A DNA stretch of 64,000 bases from Selaginella tamariscina (GCA_003024785.1 PUQB01000024.1:22191-86190), one strand, 5' to 3'. Positions 48,701 through 62,528 are shown, counted from the first letter of the stretch. Notes: generated by a model from the letters alone, not told the origin. Numbers and translations: made by a program.

Positions 48701-48775
48701 GCGTGTGTATACACGCGTTACGGGGCAAATATATAAACCCAGGTTTCTAAGGGATTTTTGTTTTTCCCTAATCAG

Positions 48776-49475
48776 GTCACTCAATTACGATGAGGTCCCT
48801 GCTGTTCTTTACTCTTGCAGTGTTCTTCCTTTGTTCCATCGCGGATGGCGGGCACCTGCTAAATTCGAAGGAGATGTTACAGATGTATCATACTATCGCC
48901 ATGTAGCTTCCATAGCTGTGAAGAACTACACGGTACGTGTGTGCGTGCGTGCGTGCGTGTGTAAACTTCCTTAATATTCTAAATTCTCTTGGCTCTCCTG
49001 TGTTTATCAGCTATCAGATGGAGGGCTTGTACACTGCATAAGGTTTCAAGACCAACTTTCTCTGTATGGTTGCCCAATGTATCTATTCCCCAGGTTCTCT
49101 CTCTCTCTCTCACACACATATACACACACACACACCAGAGGGCTAATTCTATCTACAGATCAATCAGTCCGAATTCACTCAGAATCGACGTCCTGACAGA
49201 CCCAAGCAGCTGTTTGAGATTGAGGTTGGGTCATGTGATGAAGGTCATATTCCAGTGCGAGGGTTCAAAGGAGACTTGGAGGAGTGGTATAGAAATGTCA
49301 AGGCAAGGGAAGATGAAGAAATGCATAATGTGCGTGTGCGTGTGCGTGTGCATGTGTGTGCGTGTGTGTAGAGAGAGAAAGAGAGTATTAACTGTGTGCA
49401 TTTTCTTTTCCTAGCGAGCAAATTATGCAGTGGGTAGCAGCATTCTATCTCACCACCAGGGGATATGAACTATTT
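48776..49475 (+). other. Exon-like cluster, unknown gene
   Basis: Four exon-like stretches have clear splice contexts: 48776-48932 (AATCAG| ... |GTACGT), 49011-49093 (TTATCAG| ... CAG|GTTCTC), 49159 to about 49328 (CTACAG| ... |GTGCGT) and 49414 to about 49475 (TTCCTAG|...). The third reads as an acidic peptide in one frame (RPDRPKQLFEIEVGS, GFKGDLEEWYRNVKARED). Within the first, a 39-codon frame from ATG 48790 starts with a hydrophobic signal-peptide-like MRSLLFFTLAVFFLCS. Frames cannot be joined with certainty. It is either a decayed gene or a small secreted-peptide locus. Confidence 0.3.
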
Positions 49476-49479
49476 CCTG

Positions 49480-49761
49480 TGTGAAGGTCATGAAAAGAAT
49501 TATTTATTTTACTTAAATCATAATCATATAATAATAGTTTCATATGTCTTGCACGAGTTAAAGATACGTCTTTCATAACGCAATGCAACACACTCATTAC
49601 TCAATATTCTTAGAATATTCAAGAAACATATAATTATTCCATACATATAGGAAATACATATTCGTTTAGTTTTTGAAATTTATATAATGCATACCTATAT
49701 ATTTTTATTTTTAGTCTATAATATACAAGAAATAAATAAATAAATAAATAAATAATATATA

Positions 49762-49792
<31 letters not shown>

Positions 49793-52327
49793 TATAATAT
49801 ACACACACACACACACACGTTATAGACACCTGCTAATCGGACACCCACTCTAGACACCCTTTGTATTAATTTAATTAATTATGAAAATATTACAAATAAA
49901 GTGTAAAATGTATTTAAAAAGTATATATGTGTGTGTGTGTGTGTAAATAAAATGTTCTTTTCTTTAAATATTTAAAATATATATAACGCATGCAAGACAC
50001 TCATTACTCAATATTTTTAGAATAGTCAAGAAATTATAATTATTAATTTTGTATAAATACAAGATTTATATATGTATATTGTTGGAACCCCATATGAAAC
50101 ACATGCCTGGTTTTCGAAATTTATATAATGCATATTCATCAGTATAATCACATATTTATATTTTACCTATGTATATATATGCAGGCAAAAATATATATAC
50201 ATTACAGACGTATATATATACATGTGTGTGTGTGTGTGTGTGTGTAAAATTCAAATAAGGTCAAATAACATTATAGTTTTTAGAAAACATTCATGGTCAA
50301 GTCTAATACAATTCAACGCAGGATGTGTATATAAGACTGCATTTACACCTGTTTTAAATAAAAATAAATTAATTAAATGTACGTATATAACATTATAGAT
50401 AAATATGCCCACCAAACTTCGAATCAACTTTGAATCAAAATTAAAACATTTCACATATTTGAGTTGACTGGCTTTCCTGTACACATACATATCTATAGTT
50501 ATATACAGATATATTAGTTTTGTTGCAAACTTAAACAAGACAATGCGAACCTTCAAATGCTGAAAAGTTTACTAACTTTGATCTGTTTACGCATATGTGG
50601 CGAGATTGGAGCCGCTCTAAAACCTCTAATCAAAGATCATCTGTCCCGCTGAAAATAGGAATCAAATTTTGAATACTGAAATGGAAAAATTCAATTTTTG
50701 CCTTAAATAGTTATTTTAAATAATAATTTAATATCTATTTTAAAAGTTATGTAAGCAATTTTATATCATTTATCGAGACCAATAAATTAATTAAGTAACG
50801 AACCAAATATAAAAGCTATGTTTAAAGAATCTTTACATTCTTCAATTTAAGTAAGTGTCGATGGTTTATAGATCGAAAATTTATATAATGATTAATAGAA
50901 AACAAATTAGGGTAATCTCAGTGAATTCGTCATAAAATTGCAGCAACACAGCAACAAAGTAACACCTAAACTTCATCACAGCATTTTAAATGCAAGTGTA
51001 TAAATTTTAATTTTAACTTTTAATATTTAGGATTGGAATTACATTTGAACATGAAAATATTTTAATTTATAATTTTAATTTTAGGATTAATAATGTGATT
51101 TTAATTTAGCATAAATTTTTAAATTAAACTATGTAACTACTATTCAACATTACTATTTGAAATATACATATTCAACGGTCAAATTAATTTAAATAATTGA
51201 CATTAGGACATTTTATTAATAAATAAATAAATTATATCACGTTACAAGTCATCATATAGTAACAAATAACATGACACAATACAAATTAAATAAATAAAAA
51301 TTCCATACCATTTTAATGATTATATTATTGAATAAAGTATATTTCACATCAACATTTAATTAGTATTTTATTAGTACACATGCTTATTATTGTGGCCTCT
51401 CTTTAGTATATATTTCCTTTAATTTCTTAAATAACTTCTTGTTCATTGGTGATATCTTGATTTTTGAGTAGCAAGTCTCTGCTCACACTTTTTCTACATT
51501 ATCTTTCTTTTGTTTTAGCTACATAATAAATCAGCATACATATTTCTCATACACTAATTTTATATATATACATGCTTTTTCATCAATATAGTGTGCGGAT
51601 AAAGTCATTTTTAATAATCTTTTATTTACTTAAATTGATATATATATATTTTATTTGTTAACGAGTTTATCCATTCTCCTAAGTTTACATATATATAAAA
51701 TATTAACCATTTCCATTTTCTTAGGTTTACTCTTATATAAACAATATAGTTCAGGTTGACCTAAATAGCTTTAAAATTTAAGATGACCGTTGAATAAAAT
51801 TTCCCACAACTGTTAAATACAATTTAATACGGCTATTATTAAATATGATTTAAGAATTTAAGATAATTATAAAATGAAATTTAAGATTGTGTTCATGGAA
51901 CATTCGATGACACACACCCACACAAAACTTATTATATAAGATTATTCTTCTTTTATAAACTATTAATTTTAAAATAATTCTTAGCAGATTTAATTATATT
52001 TAATATGATATTAACGTTTTACACTTCAGGTGCGAAACATAGTTTTTGATAAAGATTTTTAAACCAAAGCATTTTATATTACCTAATTAAATTCTAAATT
52101 GGAAAATTTAATAGTAAGGAGTGGTTGTGACTACTACAAATATATAGTAAAATCTATTTAAATTTAATTCATATAGTATTATTTTATTTATGTCTATATG
52201 TATTTTATATACAGTTGGAAATGCCAGTTATTTTAATTAATAAAGATTATTAATTAAAATTGTATGAATTTAAATAGACTCTATCGCATATATACAAAAG
52301 CATTCTTTAATATAATATCTGATTAGC
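49480..52327. other. Gene-poor AT-rich DNA
   Basis: Long A/T-rich stretch with short TA and TG repeats (for example 49735-49818, 49929-49944, 50226-50245). No gene or recognisable element. Confidence 0.6.
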
Positions 52328-52439
52328 GAATATCTCTGTAGTAGAATCGTGCTACGAATATATTAGTGTAATGAAGTTTAAATTAATTAAAACAGAATTT
52401 GTGAACTGGCACTAAGAATATCTTGTGAATATTCTGTTA

Positions 52440-55340
52440 GGCATCTGTCGGTCGATATCCATACTATCCGACGGATGGAGTGTGGCATTGTCGCCGACGG
52501 CGATGAGTCAAAGCAAATAGGGCGGGTTGAAGCTGTAGGTGCTGCACAACACATGTGGCTCGGAGTCAAGGAAGGAGTAGGACTCATAGGGATGATGGTG
52601 GTGTCGCTGTTGGGGTGGTGAGGAGCGGTCCGAGCGATAGGGCGGGGCCGACAGGCTGAAGATGTAGCTGCTGCCGCTGCACAACCACATGTGGCGAGTC
52701 GAGGAAGGAGTGCAAGCAGGGGTGTTGTTGGAAAGTTTTGCCGTGAAGACGTGAATGGAGACTATAGGTGTAACTACTGCAATTTCTGATACGGTAATGA
52801 TGCCCAAGAAGGATCTTCGTGAGGAAGCATATTTTGAGCACAGATTGTAAGGAGACTCGCCAATGCAAAGAGCTCGATCGGAAATTTGCAGGTATTCAAT
52901 TCTTTGGGCCTGAGGAACTTGTTGAATACCAAGAGGTAGAAGTGGAAGGGGTCAGACTGTTAGAAGACGTGGTCTGCATCGTATGGATGGAGAGCTTGAG
53001 GAGGCGGCTCAGTCGACTGAGCCGAGTCAGCTGACCGAGGAGTCGAGATTCCCGGGACAACAGGTTGAAAACATCCGAGTCGAGGCCGTTCATCAACGCC
53101 TAAAAGCCGGTCGAAGAAGGTTATTCCAAGTTGGGATGACAAGGAAGCTTGGGAGTTTGTCAACCATCTTGAGAGTTTAGAAATGCAAAGGCAGTTCAGA
53201 AGAATCAGAGAGCACCAAGCAGGACCTACCATTCAAACATTGACTGAGATATGGAACCCAACAAACAACGTCGCCGTCGGTTGTGATTTTAATGTCCAAA
53301 ATCTCTAGATTGTGAACATTGGAGGAGGAGCTTCAGCTTCACAGGGTTCCACACTGTGACATCACCAATGTAGTTGTCACTCTCTCCGAACACGACAAGA
53401 GCAACAACAATGATTATGACCTCCAATTGACATAGGCGCTTTTCTATGAGGCCGGAATTCCTTTCCAAGCAGTGACGTCCCAGAGTTAAACAGTGGGTTG
53501 AGGAGCTTGCAGCTTGTGGCTTTTCAGGTTTCAAACTTCCATCTCTAATTGACATACGGTGCAACTTTCTGAATGAGCTTTATCAGAAATCAGAAGCCGA
53601 TGTGGGAGCGCGCTATTCTAGATACATCCCAGTGTGAGGCCGATTTGCAGCTCCACATGCGTCCACTATCACTAGTTACGGATGGCTGGAAAAATGTCAA
53701 TTTGAGCACTTAATCAACTTCATGATTGTTGATGCAGTAGACGGCCGAGATTACTACTACAATAGTCTCAGGACTGAAAACTCATTAGGTATGATTTCGT
53801 TTTCATTCGTTGTTAACTTGTTATTAATGTTTTTTTCCTTACAGCTGAAAACCTCTTCACCAAGATTTCATAAGTTATGGATGAGCTCGAGTGGAAGTAC
53901 AGTCGACCAGATAACCCGTTCAGATTTATTCCATTGTCATGGACAATGCTGCAAACATGAAGAGTTGTGGACGTATGCTGAAGCAGAGATATCCATGCTT
54001 CTGGAGCATCTCGTGTTAGTGTCACGCCATGAACTTGATTCTAGCTTCATGGTGCAGGCTACGTTTCATCAAGTCGACCATAAAAAAGGCAGGTGAACTA
54101 GTGAACTTCATTCGAAACCATGGTTGCATGTTGAAGCTATTTCGGGATGTAAACACATCTCTCAGACTTAAGAAGGAGCTTGTCAAACCACAACACCAGG
54201 TATCAATTGACAAGTTAGTTACAACTTACAACTAGTAACTAGTAACTAGTAACTACCATTCTTTCTTTGATGTTTTATTTTGGGTTTGTGCAAGTTTGCG
54301 AGCAATTTTTCTGTGCTGAAACGTCTTTTGGATGTTCAATAGCACTAAATCAGGTGTTTGTGGCGAAGATTATCGCAGCTGGGTTTTCAGCCAAAATCCG
54401 ATGCTAAGAAAAGAAGCTCAAGCTTGTGAAGAAGCAGTGCTAGGAGTGGGAGCAGAGTTTTGGGAAAAGGTTGACTGCATACAACGACTGTTGCAGCCTG
54501 TGTTCTTTGCCATTCGACACTTTGATCAGACAGCCCCAGCATTGGAAGCGTTTGGAAAGCTTGGGATTGCTGAGATCCACTACAAAGGCGATACAGGATT
54601 CAGTGGCTGCCAGCAGCAGATCCTTTAGACATCTTGGAAGCTCGGGAGAGGGACTACAAATCCTGTGAATTGTTTGGAGCGGCCACCGCTCTAGATCCAC
54701 AGCAACCTCTGCATCCACAAGCAAACACCAACTCTTCAACGTAGCACAAAAGTTTTATCCTCCAAATTTTGAAGCGTGGAGCGAGTTCGTGGATGAATTC
54801 TTGCATTATTCTTGGAGGAAAGGCGTGTTCAAAAAAGGTTTGTACGTTCATATGCTATGGGAAAAGACCAAGAGCAGGAAGGATGATCTGGATGGAGCAT
54901 GGTTGCATTGGGCACCCAATGTGGACTTGAGAGCATACGCACCCCACATTTGCATATTGCATGCATAGTTTTGGGAATGTGTGCTTCCAACTCTTCAGCA
55001 GAACGGAACTTCAGTGCTATCAAGAATGTTCACACAATAAAGCGTAACAGGTACTTGTGAATTATTATTTTGGTTGTTTGTCCCACCTTGTTGCAGGTTG
55101 ACCGCGGAACGGGCACAAGCTTATTCATATTTACCACAACAGCGATAAAGGATGCAAGCGTATTATGAACACGGAAAAGAGGCTGCAAGAGAGGGAGAAA
55201 AAATCTAAAGCTACTTGAGCACTATTTTGTGGTGAAGATTCTGAAGAAGATATGTTACACACGGAGTTACCTGAAGACTGTACAGAAGCACATGTGATTT
55301 TTTCGGATTCGGAAGAATAAGAGAAGAAGAAGATCCTTCA
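52440..55340 (+). pseudogene. hAT transposase, left copy
   Basis: Order along the strand: BED-type zinc finger (DYRCNYCNF with CX2C near 52760), DUF659-type part (FSGFKLPSLIDIRCNFL near 53520; EHLINFMIVDAVDG near 53710), a central FIRNHGCMLKLF region, and the C-terminal hATC dimerisation part (EFLHYSWRKGVF near 54790; CASNSSAERNFSAIKN near 54980). Stops and frame changes occur in all parts, including a TGA after the first Cys pair and TGA near 53636. It is inactive. Confidence 0.8.
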
Positions 55341-55364
55341 ACAACTCCACTTCGGATTCATAAT

Positions 55365-55863
55365 TTGAAATAGCTCAATTCTTTTCATTTTCTTGTTTTC
55401 AAAAACTTTTTTTTTGACAATTTAGTGAAAAAGTACAAACAAACAAACACACAAAAAAAGCTTGCTGCTCGTTCAAGATTCAGGGCTTCTGTATCGCTGT
55501 TTTGCACCTGTTTTGCTGTGGTTTGTATTTTGCTGACGTTTTTTCCTCCTGTCAACAGAGGTTGAGGCGGAGGCATCCGACTGGCAGTGCTGGCTTGTTC
55601 CCCTGCCAGTGCTTTGGCTTCTGTAACTTCTGTAACTCCTGTTGCCCATCCCCGAGGGGTCCATAACGTTGTCGCTGAGGGCATTGTTGATGTCGACCAG
55701 CGATCTATTTGTATTTCGTGTTTGCACTTATATCGTCACCTTCAAACTCGCTATCAATGTCAAAAGTTTTGTCCACGCCCCTAGAACAAAAGAAAAGTTG
55801 AAAAACAAACGATGATAAGAAAGAAAAAAAAACTTACAGTTTCTGGTGTGTGACGCTCTGAGG
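55365..55863. other. Spacer of the hAT inverted pair
   Basis: Single-copy 500-bp stretch between the arms. Open frames exist on both strands, but no family is recognised. GC-rich in the middle (55560-55700). Confidence 0.6.
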
Positions 55864-58640
55864 ATTATGAATCCGAAGTGGGGTTGTTGAAGGATCTTCT
55901 TCTTCTCCTTCTTCTTCCGAATCCGAAAAAATCACATGTGCTTCTGTACAGTCTTTAGGTAACTCCGTGTGTAACACATCTTCTTCAGAATCTTCACCAC
56001 AGAATAGTGCCCGAGTAGCTTTAAATTTTTCCTCCCTCTCTTGCAGCCTCTTTTCCGTGCTCATAATACGCTTGCATCCTCTATGCTGTTGTGGTAAATA
56101 TGAATAAGCTTGTGCGCCCGTTCCGCGGTCAATCTGCAACAAGGTGGGACAAACAACCAAAATAATAATTCACAAGTACCTATTATGCTTTATTGTGTGA
56201 ACATTCTTGATAGCACTGAAGTTCCGTTCTGCTGAAGAGTTGGAAGCGCACATTCCCAGAACTATGCATGCAATATGCAAATGCGGGGTGCATACGCTCT
56301 CAAGTCCACATTGGGTGCCCAATGCAAACCATGCTCCATCAGCCATCTTCCTGCTTCTGGTCTTTTCCCATAGCATATGAACGTACAGACCTTTTTCGAA
56401 CACGCCTTTCCTCCAAGAATAATGCAAGAATTCATCCACGAACTCGCTCCACGCTTCAAAATCTGGAGGATAAAACTTCTGTGCTACGTTGAAGAGTTGG
56501 TGTTCTACTTGTGGATGCAGAGGTTGCTATGGATCTAGAGCGGTGGCCGCTCCAAACAATTCACAGGATTTGTAGTCCCTCTCTCGAGCTTCCAAGATGT
56601 CTAAAAGGATCTGCTTTTGGCGGCCACTGAATCCCGTAGCCACCTTTGTAGTGGATCTTAGCACATCTCAAGCTTTCCAAACGCTTCCAATGCTGGAGCC
56701 GTCTGATCAAAGTGTCGAATGGCAAAGAACACAGGCCGCAGCAGTCGTTGTATGCAGTCAACCTTTTCCTAAAAATCTGCTCCCACTCCCAGCACTGCTT
56801 CTTCACAAGCTTGAGCTTCTTTTCTCAGCACCGGATTTTGGCTGGAAACCCAGTTGCGATAATCTTCTGCCACAAACACTTGATTTAGTGTCTATCGAAC
56901 ATCCAAAAGACATTTTAGCACAGAGAAATTGCTCGCAAACCTGCACAAACCCAAAACAAAACATCAAAGAAAGAATGGTAGTTACTAGTTACTAGCTACT
57001 AGTTGTAAGTTATAACTAACTTGTCAATTGATACCTGGTGTTGGATGGTTTGACAAGCTCTTCTTAAGTCCGAGAGATGTGTTTACATCCCGAAATAGCT
57101 TCAACATGCAACCATGGTTTCGAATGAAGTTCACCAGTTCACCTGGCTTTTTTATGGTCGACTTGATGAAACGTAGCTTGCACCATGAAGCTAGAATCAA
57201 GTTACAGCTCTTCATGTTTGCAGCATTGTCCATGACAATGGAATAAATCTTGAACGGGTTACTTGGTCGACTCTACTTCCGCTCGAGCTCATCCATAACT
57301 TCTGAAATCTTGGTGAAGAGGTTTTCAGCTGTGGAAGGAAGAAAAACATTAATAACAAGTTGACAACAAAATCATACCTAATGAGTTTTCAATCCTGAGA
57401 CTATTGTAGTAGTAATCTCAACCGTCTACTACATCAACAATCAAGAAGTTGATTAAGTGCTCGGATTTAACATTTTTCTAGCCATCCGTAACTAGTGATA
57501 GTGGACGCATGTGGAGCCGCAAATCGGCATCACACTGGGATGTATCCAAAATAGCGCGTTCCACATTGGCTTCCGATTTCTGATAAAGCTCATCTAAAAA
57601 GTTGCACCGTATGTCAGTTAGAGATGGAAGTTTGAAACCTGAAAAGCCACAAGCTGCAAGCTCCTCAACCCACTATTTAACTATGGGATGCGTCACTGCT
57701 TGGAAAGGAATTCCGGCTCATAGAACCAAAGCGCCCACGTCAATTGGAGGTGTCATAATCGTTGTTGTTGCTCTTGTCGTGTTCGAGAGAGTGGTGACAA
57801 TTGCATTGGTGATGTCACTATGTGGAAGCCCTGTGAAGCTGAAGCTCCTCCTCCAATGTTCACAATCTAGAGATTTTGGACATTAAAATCACAACCGACG
57901 GCGACGTTGTTTGTTGGGTTCCATATCTCAGTCAATGTTTGAATGGTAGGTCCTGCTTGGTGCTCTCTGATTCTTCTGAACTGCCTTTGCATTTCTAAAC
58001 TCTCAAGATGGTTGACAAACTCCCAAGCTTCCTTGTCATCCCAACTTGGAATAACCTTCTTCGACCGGCTTTTAGGTGTTGATGAACAGCCTCGACTCGG
58101 ACATGTTTCAACCTGTTGTCTCGAAAATCTCGACTTCTCGGTCAGCTGACTCGGCTCAGTCGGTTGAGCCGCCTCAAGCTCTCCATCCATACGATGCGGA
58201 CCACGTCTTCTAACAGTCCGACCCCCTTCCGCCTCTCTCTTGGTATTCAACGAGTTCCTCGGGACCGAAGAATGAATACTTGCAAATTTCCAATCGAGCT
58301 CTTGCACCGGTGAGTCTCCTTACAGTCTGTGCTCAAAATATGCTTCCTCACGAAGATCCTTCTTGGGCATTCATTACCGTATCGGAAATCACAGTAGTTG
58401 CACCTGTAGTCTTCATTCACGTCTTCACGGCAGAACTTTCCAGCGACACCCCTACTCACACTCCTTCCTTGACTCGCCGCCTGTGGTTGTGCAGTGGCAG
58501 CAGCTGCAGCTTCAGCCCATCGGCCCCGCCCTATCCGCTCGGACCGCTCCTCACCACCCCCGGCAGCAACACCACCATCACCTGTGAGTCCTACTCCTTC
58601 CTCGACTCCGAGCCACCTATGGTTGTGCAGCACCTGCAGC
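55864..58640 (-). pseudogene. hAT transposase, right copy
   Basis: Same order as the left copy, on the minus strand, and somewhat better kept: BED finger DYRCNYCDFRYGNECPRRIF with downstream His and Cys (HILSTDC), the DUF659 part, and an unbroken hATC end with NSSAERNFSAIKNVHTIKH near 56200. A TAG or TAA replaces Trp/Arg in the DUF659 part (near 57480 and 57420) and frames shift near 56330 and 56640. An acidic C-terminal tail of SDSEEEGEEED type follows hATC. Confidence 0.8.
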
Positions 58641-58850
58641 TTCAGCCCGCCCTATCTACTCTGACTCATCGCTGCCGGCGACACCGCCACACTCCATCTG
58701 TCGGATAGTATGGATACTGACTAACAGATGCTTAAGAAAATATTCACAAGATATTCTTAGCGCTGGTTCACAAATTTTGTTTAGTTAATTTAAACTTTAT
58801 TACAGTAATCTACAGCGATATTCACTGATTTCAAGCGTTAGGATCAGAGA

Positions 58851-60785
58851 AATCAGCCACCTTAATAATAACGAGTTGTACACTCTTATTAAACCAGGTG
58901 ACTATGTCCTTACCTTTTCATAAGTATTGGAAAAGTACTTTTTTATTGGTGCTACAATAGGTGTAAACATTTTGGAATGAGCATGGATTCGATAATATGA
59001 TTCTATCAAATCTTCTCCAACCATTACAATTTGCTGTAACATTTGAGGCCAAAACATAACCAAATGAAATGTCAAACAATGGAGCGGATATTTAGGATGA
59101 CAATGAAATGAGTGAAAGTTTGAAAAAACGATAACCATCGAGATGGCAAAGAGGAAATCCCGGGAAGATAGGGACTGAAGAAAAAAATTTATAACCAACA
59201 AGAACAATAAGAAAGAGAAAAGAAATTGTGGGGAACCCATGAAGAAACCAACAAATAAATTGTAAAAGAAACTTAAGAGATTGAGGAAGAAACTTCACAT
59301 CAAGAGAAAAAGAAAATTTAAGCATGTGGAACAATACCAAAAGAACACCCTAGAAAGACACAATCAGCAAATCACCAAACAGACATCTTACACACACCAA
59401 GGAAAAAAAGGGAAAGGGTGGTGATCCAAATAAGAAAAGTTTAATGTATATTATGTTCTCCATATTATTTATATATCAACTTATTTATTTCATATATAAA
59501 TGTAATTTATATCAACAATTTGTAAATTGTTTTACCACTATTATTTTTCTGTGCTACAAGTTTTTTTGAACACTTTCATTATGTAAGATTTCCCTTCCAA
59601 GACCCTAACCTTGTACGTCTGGGCCATAATGTAGCTTGGTCAAAGATCAACATGTACATAACATCTTTTGAAGGAAGAGTATTACTTATGTACATAACAT
59701 TTTTGAATGAAGAGTATTACTCTGTTGATCCTCGGCGCCGCACAAAGTGTACGGTTGTGCATTCCTGACGCACAGCACACATACGGAAAGGCGCGTTCCT
59801 GACGCGCAGCACACACACGGAAAGGGGCACAAAATAGTCACCCCCCTTCATGCAGCCGTTTCTGATGATACCGTGGCAGAGATGTAGGTAGCAGTGGCAA
59901 CCATGTATGAAAAAGTGAGGAGATTTCAAGAGAACTTACAGACGCTCACGAAAAGAGATATACCGTGTGGATGACAACCTACTATGGACTCGTGAATATT
60001 TTGGGGATTCTGAATGTTTGTGCACGCAACTGGAAGCTACTAATTGTTACATAAGATTTCAATCTTGTTTATTAAATTAAAAATACACAAAGATGTAAAT
60101 CTGATTTCTATTAAATAATAATAAAAGTAGACATACGTTTAATCAATTAAACTTTAATTAACGGACCTTAAGTTATGAAAATTACCTCTAAAACTCTACG
60201 GTGTTTTATTATTTTATAATAAGATTTTTGAGTGATAATGCCCTTACTATTGGAAATAATGTATAGCATCTATCTATTAACCAGTTCTTCTTTTTATTTT
60301 CTGTTATATTTTTACGGCAAATATAAATTTCTGAATATTTAAACTGTATAAAAGTTTTAAAAAATTAATGTAATGCTTTTGTTTATATTTTAATTGCACC
60401 TTACATTTATACAACATATTTTTAACGTGCCTTAGTTGACTAAAACTCCAGAGTTAAAAGGAAAACTATTTACATTTTAAATGTTTATTTTCTTAGCTGC
60501 ATATTCTCTAAATTGAACTTCATATTTTTAAATAAAATGTTTTAGATAATATTCTCAAATTAATATAGTAAATTGGTTTACTTCCAAGCTTAAAAGTTGT
60601 TGTTGATTCTTCAAACTGAGACATTTTAAAATACCTTCTATGGAAAAAAAAAAAAAAAATCTAAATGATTCTCTATAAATTTTAAATGTTGCTAAAATAT
60701 TGAACTAAACAAATTCAAATACCAGACATTATTAATAAGTTTTTATTACAATATTAACAATGTATATCTTCAAGTAAGTGGACTG
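58851..60785. other. Intergenic DNA
   Basis: No supported gene. A 45-bp motif, GCGTTCCTGACGCGCAGCAC and a diverged copy, is duplicated at 59758-59820 with CACACACGGAAAGG. Confidence 0.5.
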
Positions 60786-61291
60786 TTAATAACCATGTAA
60801 AGAAACATGCCGAAAATGACACAAACCCAGCGTAAGTAAATTTGGATCCGTCCAAACCTGAAGATTTGACCGTTCGATCTTCCGAAAAGTATCTACCTCT
60901 TCATTTAGAGGATATTCCCTGTACGCAGGCTTCCTAGAAACATATTGTTCCATGTTGAGATCGAACAATGGTCTCTGTTTCTTCCCACTCTTATAGCTGT
61001 CCATAACTTTCCCAGTCTTTGCTCTCACTGTGTAAAAAATATGTATATAAACATACGCTTTTCTACTTTGTAATATATATCACACATGTAATGCACATCC
61101 CTCTCTCTCTCTCTCACTCACACACACACAACAAAATATATATATATATATAATAGAGAGAGAGGGAGAGGAGAAGAGAGAGAGAGAGGGGTCAAATCTT
61201 ATACAAACTCGTATATCCACATACACAACAACACACACAGGGAGATAGGTGTATGGTCTGTGTTGCATGCATTCTCTATATAATGTAGTGT

Positions 61292-61324
<33 letters not shown>

Positions 61325-61509
61325 CACACAACGACGAGATATGTTTATGGCTGTGTGTGCGTTCTATATGTATGTATTATAGAGGGAAGTCAAGTCTTAT
61401 ACAAACTTGTATCACATACACAGACACAAGGAGACAGGTGTATGGTCTGTGTGATTCTATATATTGTACAGCTGGAACAAGTGACATACAGATGAAAACT
61501 AAGTTCTCT

Positions 61510-61559
<50 letters not shown>

Positions 61560-61736
61560 ACCATAAACGAGATATGTTTATGCGTGCTCTATATGTGTGT
61601 GTGTATAGAGGGAAGTCAAGTCTTATACAAACTCGTATCACATACACAGAGACAAGGAGACAAGTGTACGGTCTGTTTGCAGGCATTATCTATATATGTG
61701 TACAGATGGAACAAGTCAAATACAGATGAAAACTAA

Positions 61737-61798
<62 letters not shown>

Positions 61799-62094
61799 GT
61801 CTTACTTGAATCATCACTGGTATTCTCATTATTATCTCCTCCAGAAGCTCTTGCTTTCAATCTAGTCCATCTCTTAGATGAATCTGTTTTGTATATCTAC
61901 ATAATCAAGCCAGAAAATTAAATACACAAGAATTAAGATTATATATGCCTATATACATGTGTATGTGCTCGATCTAGAGTATAATAAACTTAAATTTTTC
62001 AAGAGCACTAATAATTTTTTAAGAAATAATATTTAAATAGTTCTTCATACCTCTCTTGTACCCAAAGCACAGTTCAAATGTAATCTTTGAATTG
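60786..62094 (-). CDS. 3' exons of an unrecognised gene
   Basis: Three exon-like stretches connect in frame: 62051-62094 (TTGCAG| ... GAGAG|GTATGA; IQRLHLNCALGTRE), 61806-61896 (TATGTAG| ... CAA|GTAAGA; TDSSKRWTRLKARASGG) and 60786-61027 (ACACAG| ... stop; KVMDSYKSGKKQRPLFDLN and YREYPLNEEVDTFRKIERS). The resulting basic then acidic peptide of about 125 residues matches no family I know. The last exon may instead stop at a GT near 60857. It lies downstream of the TMEM19/PGR-like gene on the same strand; no upstream exon could be found in the 430 bp between them. Introns are full of CT and CA repeats. Confidence 0.35.
61090..61800. repeat. CT/GA and CA microsatellite cluster
   Basis: Long (CT)n-(CA)n compound repeats at about 61096-61130, 61290-61325, 61505-61561 and 61739-61798. 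They are embedded in a diverged repeat of about 230-250 bp: GGAAGTCAAGTCTTATACAA occurs at 61384 and 61611, and GTCAAATCTTATACAA at 61191. Confidence 0.85.
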
Positions 62095-62528
62095 CTGCAA
62101 TGGTCACATTGTGTATAATTGTATACAGTATAGGGCAAAGATAATATATATTTTAAATATGAATTTAGTACGTGGCAGGCTTCCCAGCCACAATCCTTGC
62201 GTGCCGTGTGAGCATGTGTGTTCCACATTTGTCTTGTCTGCGTGTCATACACGTTAGCAAGACTTGCCTACGTGGAACATGCAATACTCGACATATTTCT
62301 ATACAAAGATGAAAACAAATGTCCATGTTTATATATACAGATCTTGCCTCTCTCTCGTGTGTGTGTATGTGTGTGTGTGTATGACTGGTCATAAATTATG
62401 TCGTTTACACAGGTACACATAGTATGCACCATATGTCTACAAGTGTTTGTGTATACGGTACGTGAGATAACTTCACATCAGCATAAACACATTTAATTAT
62501 ATTTAACTCGTGTTCAATTAATATCATT

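Larger units (their letters stand above)
52328..58850. mobile_element. Tail-to-tail inverted pair of hAT elements
   Basis: Left arm 52328-55364 (plus) and right arm 55864-58850 (minus) are inverted copies of about 3.0 kb around a 500-bp unrelated spacer. Similarity runs from the outer ends (GAATATC.CTGTAG, AATTTGTGAAC, GAATATCTTGTGAATATT) through the whole transposase gene to GGATTCATAAT at the inner ends. Outer ends act as long inverted repeats. No 8-bp target duplication could be fixed. A transcript across the spacer would fold into a 3-kb hairpin. Confidence 0.8.

Noticed and set aside
52395..58786. Plus and minus open frames opposite the hAT genes
   Set aside because: They are shadows of the transposase copies on the other strand and mirror each other because of the inverted repeat.
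58902..59340. Hydrophobic open frames on the minus strand
   Set aside because: Phe/Leu-rich composition from a purine-rich opposite strand; no motif and no splice logic.
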